Positions 35,310 through 43,444 are shown, counted from the first letter of the stretch. The stretch is 64,000 bases of DNA from Micromonospora terminaliae (GCF_009671205.1 NZ_CP045309.1:2418001-2482000); one strand, 5' to 3'. Translations and numbers: made by a program. The notes: a model not told the origin generated them from the letters alone.

Positions 35310-36640
35310 ACCTGGCCGTCTGCGCCGACGTCGGGTCGACGTACACCAAGGCGGCGGTGGTCGACCTGGACGGCGGCCGCCTCGTCGCGGCGGCGGCCGC
35401 GCCGACCACCGTGCGCACGGACGTGCTGCACGGCCTGGACGCCGCGGTCGGCGCCGCCACCGCCGGGCTCACCGCCGGTGAGCTGCCCTGGTACGTCTGC
35501 TCGTCGGCCGGCGGCGGCCTGCGGCTGGCGGTCGTCGGCTACGAGCCGCTCGTGACCGCGCAGGCGGGCCGGCGGGTCGGGTTGTCCGCCGGGGCGAACG
35601 TGGTGCACGTGGCCGCCGGGCGGCTCGGGCAGGCCGACCTGACCGCGCTGCGCGCCGCCCGCCCCGACGTGGTGCTGCTCGTCGGCGGCACCGACGGCGG
35701 CGACGCCGACACCCTCACCCACAACGCCACCCGGCTGGCCCGGGCGCGCTGGCGGGTGCCGGTGGTGCTCGCCGGCAACGCCGACGCCCGCGACGCCCTG
35801 CACGCCCTGCTGGCCGCGGCGAAGGTGCCGGTCACCGCCGCCGACAACGTGCTGCCCCGCATCGGGGTGCTCGCGCCCGCGCCGGCGCGCGCCGCGATCC
35901 GGGAGGTGTTCCTGCGGCACGTCATCGGCGGCAAGAAGCTGTCCCGCGGCGGCCGGTTCGCCCGCCTGGTGCGGGCCGCGACCCCCGACGCGGTGCTCAC
36001 CGGCGTGGAGGTCCTCGCCGACGCCCTCGGCGGGGACCTGGCCGTCGTCGACGTCGGCGGCGCCACCACCGACGTGTACTCGGTGCTCACCCCCGACGAG
36101 CGGGACAGCGGCCCCAGCCAGGAGGTCGCCGGCACCCTGTGGCGGGCCCGCACCGTCGAGGGGGACCTCGGCATGCGGTGGAGCGCCCCCGGCGTGGTCC
36201 GCGCCGCCGCCGAGGAGCGCCTCCTCGCCCCCGGTGAGGCCGACGACCTGGCCGCGGCGGCGGCGGTGCGGGCCGCCGACCCCGGCTTCCTGCCCGCCGA
36301 CGACGCCGACCGGGCCGCCGACCGGCGCATCGCCGCGCTCGCCGCGACGGTGGCGCTGCGCCGGCACGCCCGCGGCGCCGCCACCGGCGAGCGGGCCGGC
36401 CGGGACCTGCGCGACGTCAAACTGATGGTCGGCTCCGGCGGGGTGCTGCGGCACGCCGAACCCGGCGACGCCGCCGGGGTGCTCGCCGCGGTCCTCGGCG
36501 ACCACGCCGGCGGGTGGCCGCTGCCGCGGGCCGCCCGCGCCGTCGTGGACGTCGACTACGTGCTGGCCGCCGGTGGCCTGCTCGCCGCCGACCACCCCGG
36601 CGCGGCGGCCGCGCTGCTGCGCCGGCACCTCGCCGGCTGA
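35306..36640 (+). CDS. MutL/GlmL-type actin-fold ATPase, likely aminomutase reactivase
   Basis: 444-residue protein of the glutamate mutase L family. It has an actin-like ATPase fold with phosphate motifs VCADVGSTYTKAAVVDL near the start and VVDVGGATTDVYSVL near residue 250. VLLVGGTDGGD and LMVGSGGVLRH also match. Such proteins accompany B12-dependent carbon-skeleton and amino mutases and are thought to swap damaged cobalamin. It is translationally coupled to kal, and the target is inferred to be KamDE. Confidence 0.85.
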   Translation: MNLAVCADVGSTYTKAAVVDLDGGRLVAAAAAPTTVRTDVLHGLDAAVGAATAGLTAGELPWYVCSSAGGGLRLAVVGYEPLVTAQAGRRVGLSAGANVVHVAAGRLGQADLTALRAARPDVVLLVGGTDGGDADTLTHNATRLARARWRVPVVLAGNADARDALHALLAAAKVPVTAADNVLPRIGVLAPAPARAAIREVFLRHVIGGKKLSRGGRFARLVRAATPDAVLTGVEVLADALGGDLAVVDVGGATTDVYSVLTPDERDSGPSQEVAGTLWRARTVEGDLGMRWSAPGVVRAAAEERLLAPGEADDLAAAAAVRAADPGFLPADDADRAADRRIAALAATVALRRHARGAATGERAGRDLRDVKLMVGSGGVLRHAEPGDAAGVLAAVLGDHAGGWPLPRAARAVVDVDYVLAAGGLLAADHPGAAAALLRRHLAG

Positions 36641-36665
36641 GTCGCCGGCCCCGCCGGTGCGGGGG

Positions 36666-37559
36666 CTATTCGGCGGGGAGCCGCTCGCCGCGCGCGTCGG
36701 TCTCCCGCGAGGCCGACCAGGAGGCCAGCAGCCGCAGCTTGTCCTCCGTGGCGGAGCCCGGCTCCGCGGTGTAGACGACGAGGGACAGGCCGGGTTCGGC
36801 GGTCAGCGCGAGTGTCTCGAAGGCCAGGGTGAGGTCCCCGACGGCCGGGTGGTGGAAGCGTTTGGTGCCGGTACCGTGCCGCCGCACGTTGTGGGCGCCC
36901 CAGCGGGTGCGGAACGCGTCGCTGCGGGTGGACAATTGGCCCACCAGGTCGTGCAGGTCCCGGTCGTGGGGGTCCCGGCCCGCTTCGGTGCGCAGCACGT
37001 CGACGGTGACGTCGGCCATCAGCTCCCAGTCCGGGTAGAAGCGGCGGGCGGCGGGGTCGAGGAACTGGTAGCGGGCCAGGTTCGGCGGTTGGGGACCGCC
37101 GCCGCGGTACAGGTCACTGAAGAAGCCGCGGGCGGGCTGGTTGGTGGCGAGCAGGTCCAGGCGGCCGTTGCTGACGTACGCGGGGCCGGCCGTGACGGCG
37201 TCGAGGGTCCACTGCAGGCTGCGGTGCAGCGGGGTGTGCCGGCCCGCCCGCCGGCGGGGCCGGGCGAGCGTGTCGGAGCCCTCGGCGGCCTGCGCCAGGT
37301 GCAGCAGGTGGGCGCGTTCGGCGTCGTCGAGCTGCAGGGCGCGGGCGACGGCTTCGAGGACGCCGGGGGAGACACCGGCGAGGTGGCCGCGTTCGAGCTT
37401 GGCGTAGTACTCGACGCTGACGTCGGCGAGCGCGGCGACCTCGCTGCGGCGCAGCCCCTGCACGCGGCGGCGGGTGCCGGCCGGCAGGCCCACCCGGGCC
37501 GGGGTGATCTTGGCGCGCCGCGAGACGAGGAAGTCGCGGACCTGGTCCTGGTTGTCCAC
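36666..37559 (-). CDS. MmyB-type helix-turn-helix regulator (2)
   Basis: 297-residue regulator with an N-terminal HTH (RRVQGLRRSEVAALADVSVEYYAKLERG, about 38-65) and a C-terminal MmyB domain (LDLLATNQPARGFFSDLY, VVYTAEPGSATEDKLRLLASW). It is the same architecture as the regulator at 26.4-27.2 kb, but clearly a different paralogue. It is divergent from a zinc alcohol dehydrogenase that is probably its target. The GTG (VDNQDQVRDFLVSRR) gives the usual family N-terminus; longer in-frame starts exist. Confidence 0.88.
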   Translation of the reverse strand: MDNQDQVRDFLVSRRAKITPARVGLPAGTRRRVQGLRRSEVAALADVSVEYYAKLERGHLAGVSPGVLEAVARALQLDDAERAHLLHLAQAAEGSDTLARPRRRAGRHTPLHRSLQWTLDAVTAGPAYVSNGRLDLLATNQPARGFFSDLYRGGGPQPPNLARYQFLDPAARRFYPDWELMADVTVDVLRTEAGRDPHDRDLHDLVGQLSTRSDAFRTRWGAHNVRRHGTGTKRFHHPAVGDLTLAFETLALTAEPGLSLVVYTAEPGSATEDKLRLLASWSASRETDARGERLPAE

Positions 37560-37617
37560 GCCGTCGACCGTACGCGGCGGGAACCGCGGCAGCCATGTAC
37601 TGCCGGTGCACCCCTCA

Positions 37618-37656
37618 CCAGGAACTCCCTGCCGGCGCGGGAACGGAGTTACCTGG
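37618..37656. promoter_or_regulatory. Imperfect dyad between MmyB regulator and alcohol dehydrogenase
   Basis: CCAGGAACTCC and GGAGTTACCTGG are inverted copies differing by one inserted base, separated by 16 bp. The dyad lies midway between the divergent genes and may be the regulator's operator. Confidence 0.4.
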
Positions 37657-37708
37657 ACGCCGAGCGGGGAACTCGTCAAACGATCACTCATCGGCAAGGG
37701 AGAACGTC

Positions 37709-38731
37709 ATGCGTGGCGTCGTCATGCACGCACCCGGCGACGTCCGGGTGGAGGACCGCCCGGATCCGCGGATCGAGGAACCCGCCGACGCGATCATCCG
37801 CGTGTCGGCGACCTGCGTGTGCGGCTCGGACCTGTGGCCGTACCGCGGGGTGCAGAAGGTGGAAGGCCCCACCCCGATGGGCCACGAGTACGTCGGCATC
37901 GTCGAGGAGGTCGGCGCCGACGTCACGAGCCTCACGCCGGGCCAGTTCGTGGTCGGCTCGTTCTGGGCCTCCGACAACACCTGCGAGATCTGCCGGGCCG
38001 GCTACCAGTCCGCCTGTGTGCACCGGGTCCCCATGGGCATGCTCGGTTCGCAGGCGCAGCACCTGCGGGTGCCCCTCGCCGACGGCACCCTGGTCGCCAC
38101 GCCCGAGGTGCCGCCGGCCGACCTGATCCCCAGCTACCTGGCCGCCTCTGACGTGCTCGGCACCGGCTGGTTCGCCGCGGTCGCCGCCCAGGCCGGCCCC
38201 GGCCGGACCGTCGCCGTCGTCGGCGACGGCGCCGTGGGCCTGCTCGCCGTCCTCGCCGCCCGGCAGCTGGGCGCCGAACGGATCATCGCGATGAGCCGGC
38301 ACGAGTCCCGGCAGCGGCTCGCCCGCGAGTTCGGCGCCACCGACATCGTCACCGAGCGCGGCGACGAGGGCGTGGCCCGGATCAAGGACCTGACCGGCGG
38401 GCTCGGCGCGCACTCGGTGGTGGAGGCGGTCGGCACGCAGGAGTCGATGATGCAGGCGATCCACGCGACCCGCGCCGGCGGGCACGTCGGGTTCGTCGGC
38501 GTCACCCACGACGTGGCCGTACCCGGCATGGAGCTGTTCTGGTCCCTGGCGCACCTGCACGGCGGCCCGGCGCCCGTGCGGCGCTTCCTGCCGGAACTGA
38601 TGCGCCTCATCGGCGACGGCACGATCAACCCGGGCCGGGTCTTCGACCTCGACCTGCCCCTCGACCAGGCGGCCGAGGGCTACCGGGCCATGGACGAACG
38701 CCGCGCCGTCAAGACCCTGCTGCGACCCTGA
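37709..38731 (+). CDS. Zinc-dependent alcohol dehydrogenase
   Basis: 340-residue medium-chain dehydrogenase. The catalytic zinc ligands are C38 in TCVCGSD and GHEYVG. The structural-zinc loop is reduced (CEICRAGYQSACVH). The cofactor site is VAVVGDGAVGLLAVLAARQLGA. It oxidises an alcohol or reduces a carbonyl, substrate unknown. AAGGGAG precedes the ATG by 6 nt. A cupin gene follows after 10 bp. Confidence 0.9.
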   Translation: MRGVVMHAPGDVRVEDRPDPRIEEPADAIIRVSATCVCGSDLWPYRGVQKVEGPTPMGHEYVGIVEEVGADVTSLTPGQFVVGSFWASDNTCEICRAGYQSACVHRVPMGMLGSQAQHLRVPLADGTLVATPEVPPADLIPSYLAASDVLGTGWFAAVAAQAGPGRTVAVVGDGAVGLLAVLAARQLGAERIIAMSRHESRQRLAREFGATDIVTERGDEGVARIKDLTGGLGAHSVVEAVGTQESMMQAIHATRAGGHVGFVGVTHDVAVPGMELFWSLAHLHGGPAPVRRFLPELMRLIGDGTINPGRVFDLDLPLDQAAEGYRAMDERRAVKTLLRP

Positions 38732-38741
38732 AGGAGCGTCG

Positions 38742-39155
38742 ATGGAACTGCGGCCCGTCAACCCCACCGTCAAGACACCCGCCCGGAACTTCACCGGCGA
38801 CGTCTACCTGACCCCTGTCTACAACGGGGTCGAGCCGTCGCGGATGACCGTCGCCCTCGTGCGGTTCACCCCGGGCGCCCGCACCCACTGGCACTCCCAC
38901 GCCGTCGGGCAGACCCTGCACGTCACCGAAGGGGTGGGGCTGGTCGGCACCCGCGACGGGACCGTCGTGCGCGTACGCGCCGGAGACACCGTCGTCTGCC
39001 CGCCCGGTGAGGAGCACTGGCACGGCGCCACCGAGAACACCTTCATGAGCCACCTGGCCATGCTGGAGGCGCTGCCCGGCGGGCAGGACCCCACCACCTG
39101 GCTGGAACCCCTCCCCGACGAGCAGTACCGGGCCGCGCACCAGCGCGACACCTGA
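38742..39155 (+). CDS. Cupin-domain protein
   Basis: 137-residue single cupin. The metal-binding histidines are in ARTHWHSHAVGQTLHVTEG (motif 1), and PPGEEHWHGAT is motif 2. It binds a metal and may act as an isomerase or dioxygenase. Members of this type (carboxymuconolactone-decarboxylase-linked cupins) often sit beside dehydrogenases like the one here. It has a strong AAGGAG site. Confidence 0.85.
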   Translation: MELRPVNPTVKTPARNFTGDVYLTPVYNGVEPSRMTVALVRFTPGARTHWHSHAVGQTLHVTEGVGLVGTRDGTVVRVRAGDTVVCPPGEEHWHGATENTFMSHLAMLEALPGGQDPTTWLEPLPDEQYRAAHQRDT

Positions 39156-39195
39156 GGACCCGCAGAAACCGGCGTTCGCATCGAGACACGCCGAC

Positions 39196-39212
39196 GCGAC
39201 ACGCCGTGTCGC
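39196..39212 (+). terminator. Short hairpin after cupin gene
   Basis: GCGACAC / GTGTCGC with a 3-nt loop, about 40 nt past the cupin stop. Confidence 0.5.
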
Positions 39213-39235
39213 ACCACACGACAGGCCGACGTGGG

Positions 39236-39266
39236 TTGACAGCGGCGGGGGTGGACGCCGTACCGT
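39236..39266 (+). promoter_or_regulatory. Promoter-like element of an intergenic transcript
   Basis: TTGACA, 19-bp spacer, TACCGT. The spacer is on the long side. It precedes a roughly 290-nt stretch without a credible gene that ends at a strong terminator. Confidence 0.4.
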
Positions 39267-39272
39267 CTTTGA

Positions 39273-39562
39273 GTCCTACCACGGGAAGCGGCTGTTGTTC
39301 GCTTCGTCCCTTCGTCCGCTGGCCGAGCGACCGGAAGGTTGCGGCGGCCAGGTCCAGCGGGCGGGGGTCGGCGGGGCGGCGCGAACCGGCCGCGGTTACC
39401 GGTGTACGGGCAGGGTGAGAGGCACGGCCAGTAGACAACGGCCAGGCGGGGGCAGCCAGTCCACGTCGGGTCGGTCCGAAGGTCGGCGCCGATCGTCCTC
39501 GCCCCACCGGCCGGGAAGGGCCTGGGAGCATCGGGGCGCGGCGCGAGCCGCGCCCCGATTTT
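39273..39562 (+). ncRNA. Candidate noncoding RNA of about 290 nt
   Basis: This gene-free stretch starts a few bases after a TTGACA/TACCGT pair and ends with a 13-bp hairpin and a T run. It contains small stems such as AACCG-GCCG-CGGTT (39384-39397). Short open frames here lack ribosome sites and family resemblance. It does not match what I remember of RNase P, tmRNA, SRP RNA or a cobalamin riboswitch. The downstream antitoxin-like gene seems to have its own leaderless promoter, so an independent RNA is more likely than a leader. Confidence 0.35.
39530..39562 (+). terminator. Intrinsic terminator with T run
   Basis: ATCGGGGCGCGGC / GCCGCGCCCCGAT (13-bp perfect stem, GCGA loop) followed by TTTT, one of the few classic U-tract terminators in this window. 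Confidence 0.8.
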
Positions 39563-39614
39563 CATGCCTGCCGACGCCCCCATCAGAGCGGTACGACCGG
39601 TTACGCTGTGCGGT

Positions 39615-39923
39615 ATGACCGGAGCGGTGCGGAAGTTGTCGATCTCGGTGCCGCCCGACGTCGCCGAGCGCCTCGAACGCGAACCCAACGCCAGCGCCTT
39701 CCTCGTGCACGCCGCGCGGGCGCTGATGCGCCGGGAAGCACTCGACGCCGAGCTGGCCCACCAGGGCGTCGCCGTCACCGAGGAGGGCGTCGCCCGGGCG
39801 CGGGCGGCGCGCGCCGCCGTCGACGTGGCCTGGCCGGCCGAGCGCTACCAGGCGATCCGGGAGCGGGTCCGGCAGGCCGCCGCCGGCGGCGAGGACGCCT
39901 CCTCCCGGGTCACCGCCGCGTGA
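39615..39923 (+). CDS. Ribbon-helix-helix antitoxin-like protein
   Basis: 102-residue protein. The N-terminal part (VRKLSISVPPDVAERLEREPNASAFLVHAARALMRRE) has the beta-strand plus two helices of ribbon-helix-helix DNA-binding antitoxins. The acidic/Arg C-terminal half would contact a toxin. A TACGCT -10-like element ends 7 nt before the ATG, so the mRNA may be leaderless. The stop overlaps the start of the PIN-like gene, the usual order for a VapBC pair. Confidence 0.7.
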   Translation: MTGAVRKLSISVPPDVAERLEREPNASAFLVHAARALMRREALDAELAHQGVAVTEEGVARARAARAAVDVAWPAERYQAIRERVRQAAAGGEDASSRVTAA

Positions 39924-40318
39924 GCGACCCCGACGGCCCGCCCGTGCGGCTGGTCCTCGACCGGTCGGCGCTGCTGGCGTACCTGGCCGGGTCGGTGCAC
40001 GTGGGGGAGACGCTGCACGAGGTGATCGCCGACGGGGTGCGCTTCGGGGTGGCGGCGGTCGCCGCCGCCGAGGCGTACGCGGCCGTCGACGACCCGAAGG
40101 ACCGGGCGGCGCTGCGCCGGCTGCTCGCCCTCGAGGCCTGCGCCGTGCTGCCCACCGTTGGCGCGGCGTGGCAGGAACTGGCGTACTGGCGGGGTTTCAC
40201 GGGCCGGGCCGACCTGGCCGCCACCGTGCTGGCGTGCCTCGACCACGACGCGCCGATCCTCACCGGTGAGGCCCGTTACGGCACCGACGTCCTGCCGCTG
40301 ATCCTGCTGCCGGAGTGA
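39920..40318 (+). CDS. PIN-domain-like toxin (VapC-like)
   Basis: 132-residue protein resembling a PIN ribonuclease: first acid in LVLDRSALLAYL (D14), second in VAAAEAYA (E51), third in TGRADLAATVLA (D98) and a weak fourth position in ILTGEARYGTD (E117 instead of the usual Asp). If active, it would be a metal-dependent RNase checked by the adjacent antitoxin. The degenerate fourth acid means loss of activity is possible. Confidence 0.65.
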   Translation: MSDPDGPPVRLVLDRSALLAYLAGSVHVGETLHEVIADGVRFGVAAVAAAEAYAAVDDPKDRAALRRLLALEACAVLPTVGAAWQELAYWRGFTGRADLAATVLACLDHDAPILTGEARYGTDVLPLILLPE

Positions 40319-40380
40319 CCGGCCCGGACGGGCCGGCGGGGCGGTCCGCCGGGTAGCCTTCGGCGCGTGATCGTGGTGAG

Positions 40381-41991
40381 GTGCCGGTGACGACGCTCGA
40401 CCGGGAAGAGACCCGTGCCACCGGCGGGGCACGCCCCGGCGCCGGCGGACGTCCGCTGCCGCTGAAACTGGCCGTCCCGGCGGCCCTGCTGGCCGGTCTG
40501 GCGCTGCTTGTCGCCTTCCCCCCGTACGGGGTGTGGCCCCTCGCCCCGGTCGGTGTGGCGCTGCTGGCCGCGGCGGCGCACCGGCGGCGGCTGCGCGCCG
40601 GCGCCGGGCTGGGCTTCCTCGCCGGGGTGGCGCTGTTCGCGCCGCTGCTGGAATGGACCAACCTGCACACCGGCTACCTGCCGTGGCTGCTGCTGTCCCT
40701 GCTGCAGGCCGGCTACCTGGCGCTGCTCGGCGCCGCCACCGCCTGGGTGTCCCCGCTGGTCGACCGGCACCGCGCGGCGTGGCCGCTGGTCACCGGCGTC
40801 CTGTGGGTGGGGCAGGAGGCGCTGCGCGACCGCACCCCGTTCGGCGGGTTCCCGTGGGGGCGGCTGGCGTTCAGCCAGGACACCTCCCCGCTGCTGCGGC
40901 TGGCCGCGCTCGGCGGCGCTCCGCTGGTCACCTTCGCCGTCGCGCTCGCCGGCGGGATCCTGCTCACCCTGGCCTGGCGGGACTGGCGCCAGCCCGCCGG
41001 GCTGTGGCGGCCCGTGGCCGGGCTCACCGCCGCCCTGGCCGCGGTGCTCGCCGCCGGCCCCGCCGTCCCGGCCGGGGTACGCGGGGGCGGCGACACCGTC
41101 ACCGTCGCCATCGTCCAGGGCAACGTGCCCCGCCTCGGGCTGGACTTCAACGCCCAACGGCAGGCCGTGCTCAACAACCACGTCGACGCCACCCTGAAAC
41201 TGGCCGAACAGGTCGCCGCGGGGACACAACGCCACCCCGACCTGGTGGTGTGGCCGGAGAACTCCAGCGACATCGACCCGCTGCGCAACCCCGGTGCCGG
41301 TGAGCGGATCACCCAGGCCGCCGACGCGATCGGCGCGCCGATCCTCGTCGGCGCCGTGCTGCTCGGCCCCGGCGAGGGCCAGGTCCGCAACGCCGGCCTG
41401 CTGTGGCGCCCCGGGGCGGGCGCCGACCTGGAGCAGCTCTACACCAAACGGCACCCCGTACCGTTCGCCGAGTACGTGCCGCTGCGCGAGATCGCCCGGA
41501 TGGTCAGCTCCGAGGTCGACCGGGTCCGCTCCGACTTCGTCCCCGGCACCACCCCCGGCGTGCTGGACGCCGGTCCCGCCACCCTCGGCGACGTGATCTG
41601 CTTCGAGGTCGCCTACGACGGCATCGTCCGGGACACCGTCACCGGCGGCGCGCAGCTGCTGGTGGTGCAGACCAACAACGCCACCTTCGACGTGGCCGAG
41701 GCCCGCCAGCAGCTGGCCATGGTCCGGCTGCGCGCCGTCGAGCACGGCCGTGCCGCCCTGATGGCCTCCACGGTCGGTGTGTCCGGGTTCGTTTCCCCGG
41801 ACGGGCGGGTAGACGGGGCGACCGGGTTCAACACCGCCGCGGTGGTGGTGCGGCAGATGCGGCTCGGCGACGGCCGTACCCCGGCCACGACGGCGGGGGT
41901 GTGGCCGGAGGTGGCCCTCGCGGCGCTCGCCGTCGCGGCCCTGGCCGGCGCGGCGGTGCTGCGCCGCCGCCGGGAGGCCGACCCGGGGTAG
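40381..41991 (+). CDS. lnt: Apolipoprotein N-acyltransferase
   Basis: 536-residue enzyme with six or more N-terminal membrane helices and a C-terminal nitrilase-like domain. The catalytic triad is E293 (WPENSSD), K356 (YTKRHPVPF) and C407 (VICFEVAYD). It adds the third acyl chain to lipoproteins such as the oxidase subunit II and the siderophore-binding protein of this window. Two GTG codons six bases apart could serve as start. It is followed by ppm1, a pairing known in mycobacteria, where the two domains can be fused. Confidence 0.92.
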   Translation: MPVTTLDREETRATGGARPGAGGRPLPLKLAVPAALLAGLALLVAFPPYGVWPLAPVGVALLAAAAHRRRLRAGAGLGFLAGVALFAPLLEWTNLHTGYLPWLLLSLLQAGYLALLGAATAWVSPLVDRHRAAWPLVTGVLWVGQEALRDRTPFGGFPWGRLAFSQDTSPLLRLAALGGAPLVTFAVALAGGILLTLAWRDWRQPAGLWRPVAGLTAALAAVLAAGPAVPAGVRGGGDTVTVAIVQGNVPRLGLDFNAQRQAVLNNHVDATLKLAEQVAAGTQRHPDLVVWPENSSDIDPLRNPGAGERITQAADAIGAPILVGAVLLGPGEGQVRNAGLLWRPGAGADLEQLYTKRHPVPFAEYVPLREIARMVSSEVDRVRSDFVPGTTPGVLDAGPATLGDVICFEVAYDGIVRDTVTGGAQLLVVQTNNATFDVAEARQQLAMVRLRAVEHGRAALMASTVGVSGFVSPDGRVDGATGFNTAAVVVRQMRLGDGRTPATTAGVWPEVALAALAVAALAGAAVLRRRREADPG

Positions 41992-42016
41992 GACGACGAG
42001 CGGGAGGCGGTATACG

Positions 42017-42805
42017 GTGGTCGTGGCAGCCGACAGGCGGACGGTCGGCCATCCCGGGGTGGGACGGGTCCTCGTGGTCATCCCCACCTACAACGAGGCC
42101 GACAACGTGCACCGGATCGTCGCCCGGGTGCGGGAGGCCGCGCCGGGGGTGGACGTCCTCGTCGCCGACGACAACAGCCCCGACGGCACCGGCGCCATCG
42201 CCGACGGCCTGGCCGGCGCCGACCCGCACGTGCACGTGCTGCACCGCCCCGGCAAGGACGGGCTCGGCGCGGCCTACCTGGCCGGTTTCGCGTGGGCCCG
42301 GGAGCGCGGCTACGACGCCGTGGTGGAGATGGACGCCGACGGCTCGCACGCCCCCGAGGACCTGCCGGCGCTGCTGGACGCCGCCCGCGACGCCGACGTG
42401 GTGATCGGCTCCCGGTGGACCCGCGGGGCGCGGGTGCTGAACTGGCCGCTGCGGCGGCTGCTGCTGTCCCGCGCCGGCAACCTGTACGCGCGGCTCGCGC
42501 TGGGCGTGCCGGTCTCCGACGCCACCGGCGGCTACCGGGTGTACCGGGCGGCCGCGCTGGACGCCATCGACCTGGCCTCGGTGCGTTCCCAGGGGTACGC
42601 ATTCCAGGTGGAGCTGTCCCGGTTGGCGCACCGCGCCGGGGTGCGCATGGTCGAGGTGCCGATCACGTTCGCCGAGCGGGAGCACGGCGACAGCAAGATG
42701 AGCCCGCTGATCGTGGCCGAGGCGCTGTGGCGGATCACCACCTGGGGAGTGCGGGACCGGCGAGCCGCGGCGCGCCGCCCCGACGCGCTGGCCCGCTGGC
42801 CGTGA
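42017..42805 (+). CDS. ppm1: Polyprenol monophosphomannose synthase
   Basis: 262-residue GT2 glycosyltransferase. It has VVIPTYNEADNV, the nucleotide-binding ADDNSPDGTG, the metal-binding EMDADGSHAPEDLP and the dolichol-phosphate mannose synthase-type end PITFAEREHGDSKMS. It makes polyprenyl-phosphomannose for extracytoplasmic mannosylation. Adjacent lnt supports the name. The start is GTG. Confidence 0.92.
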   Translation: MVVAADRRTVGHPGVGRVLVVIPTYNEADNVHRIVARVREAAPGVDVLVADDNSPDGTGAIADGLAGADPHVHVLHRPGKDGLGAAYLAGFAWARERGYDAVVEMDADGSHAPEDLPALLDAARDADVVIGSRWTRGARVLNWPLRRLLLSRAGNLYARLALGVPVSDATGGYRVYRAAALDAIDLASVRSQGYAFQVELSRLAHRAGVRMVEVPITFAEREHGDSKMSPLIVAEALWRITTWGVRDRRAAARRPDALARWP

Positions 42806-42813
42806 GCGCGGGC

Positions 42814-42841
42814 GTGTCATGCTGGAGGGGCGTGATGACAC
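42814..42841. promoter_or_regulatory. Inverted repeat between ppm1 and fxsA
   Basis: GTGTCAT and ATGACAC separated by 14 bp. It could be a weak terminator for ppm1 or an operator for fxsA. Confidence 0.3.
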
Positions 42842-42859
42842 CCGGGCGGATGAGGTGAG

Positions 42860-43375
42860 ATGCGCCGAGGACTGAGGTACGTACCACCGGCCCTGCTGCT
42901 GCTCGCGCTGCTGGAGCTGGCCGTTTTCATCCTGGTGGGCCGCGGCGTCGGGTTCGGGTTCGCGGTGCTGCTGGTGTTCGCGGCCTCGCTGCTGGGCCTG
43001 GTGCTGCTGCGCCGGGAGGGCATGCGGGCCTGGCGCGGCTTCCGGGCCGCCGCGGAGTCCGGTCAGCCGCCGGGCCGGCAGGTCACCGACGGCCTGGTGG
43101 GGCTGCTGGGCGCGCTGCTGCTGGCGCTGCCCGGCCTGGTCAGCGGCGTGGCGGGGCTGCTGTTGCTGGTGCCGCCGGTGCGGCGCCTCGCCGGCGCCGG
43201 GGTGCGCCGGGCCACCGAGCGCCGGGTGTCGTCGATGGTCGCCGGTGACCTGTTCGGGCCGCGCCGGGTGCGGGTGCGCCGGGGTGCGCCGCAGCCCACC
43301 CCGGCCCCGCAGCAGCCGCCGGTGACCGAGCCGGGCCGGGCCATCGAGGGGGAGATCATCGAACCCGGCCGGTGA
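42860..43375 (+). CDS. fxsA: FxsA-family membrane protein
   Basis: 171-residue protein with three or four membrane helices and the FxsA features LLELAVFILVGRGVGFGFAVLL and LLGALLLALPGLVSGVAGLLLLVPPVRR. A Pro-rich cytoplasmic tail follows. E. coli FxsA overexpression relieves exclusion of phage T7; its normal role is unknown. The ATG follows GAGGTGAG. Confidence 0.88.
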   Translation: MRRGLRYVPPALLLLALLELAVFILVGRGVGFGFAVLLVFAASLLGLVLLRREGMRAWRGFRAAAESGQPPGRQVTDGLVGLLGALLLALPGLVSGVAGLLLLVPPVRRLAGAGVRRATERRVSSMVAGDLFGPRRVRVRRGAPQPTPAPQQPPVTEPGRAIEGEIIEPGR

Positions 43376-43392
43376 GGAACCGGACAGACATG

Positions 43393-43429
43393 ACGAAGCG
43401 CCCCCGGGGTGATCCCGGGGGCGCTTCGT
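43393..43429. terminator. Convergent terminator fxsA/rbpA
   Basis: Perfect 16-bp stem (arms 43393-43408 and 43414-43429) with a 5-nt loop between the convergent fxsA and rbpA stops. Confidence 0.85.
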
Positions 43430-43444
43430 CGTCGTTACGGGTGC

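Noticed and set aside
39206..39418. Small frame within the gene-free stretch before the antitoxin-like gene
   Set aside because: No ribosome site, no recognisable fold, and overlaps the promoter-like element; a noncoding transcript is more likely.
39273..39562. RNase P RNA, tmRNA, SRP RNA or cobalamin riboswitch
   Set aside because: The conserved cores I would expect for each (for example the GAGGAAAGTCC and ACAGAAA segments of RNase P, or the B12-box) were looked for and not found.
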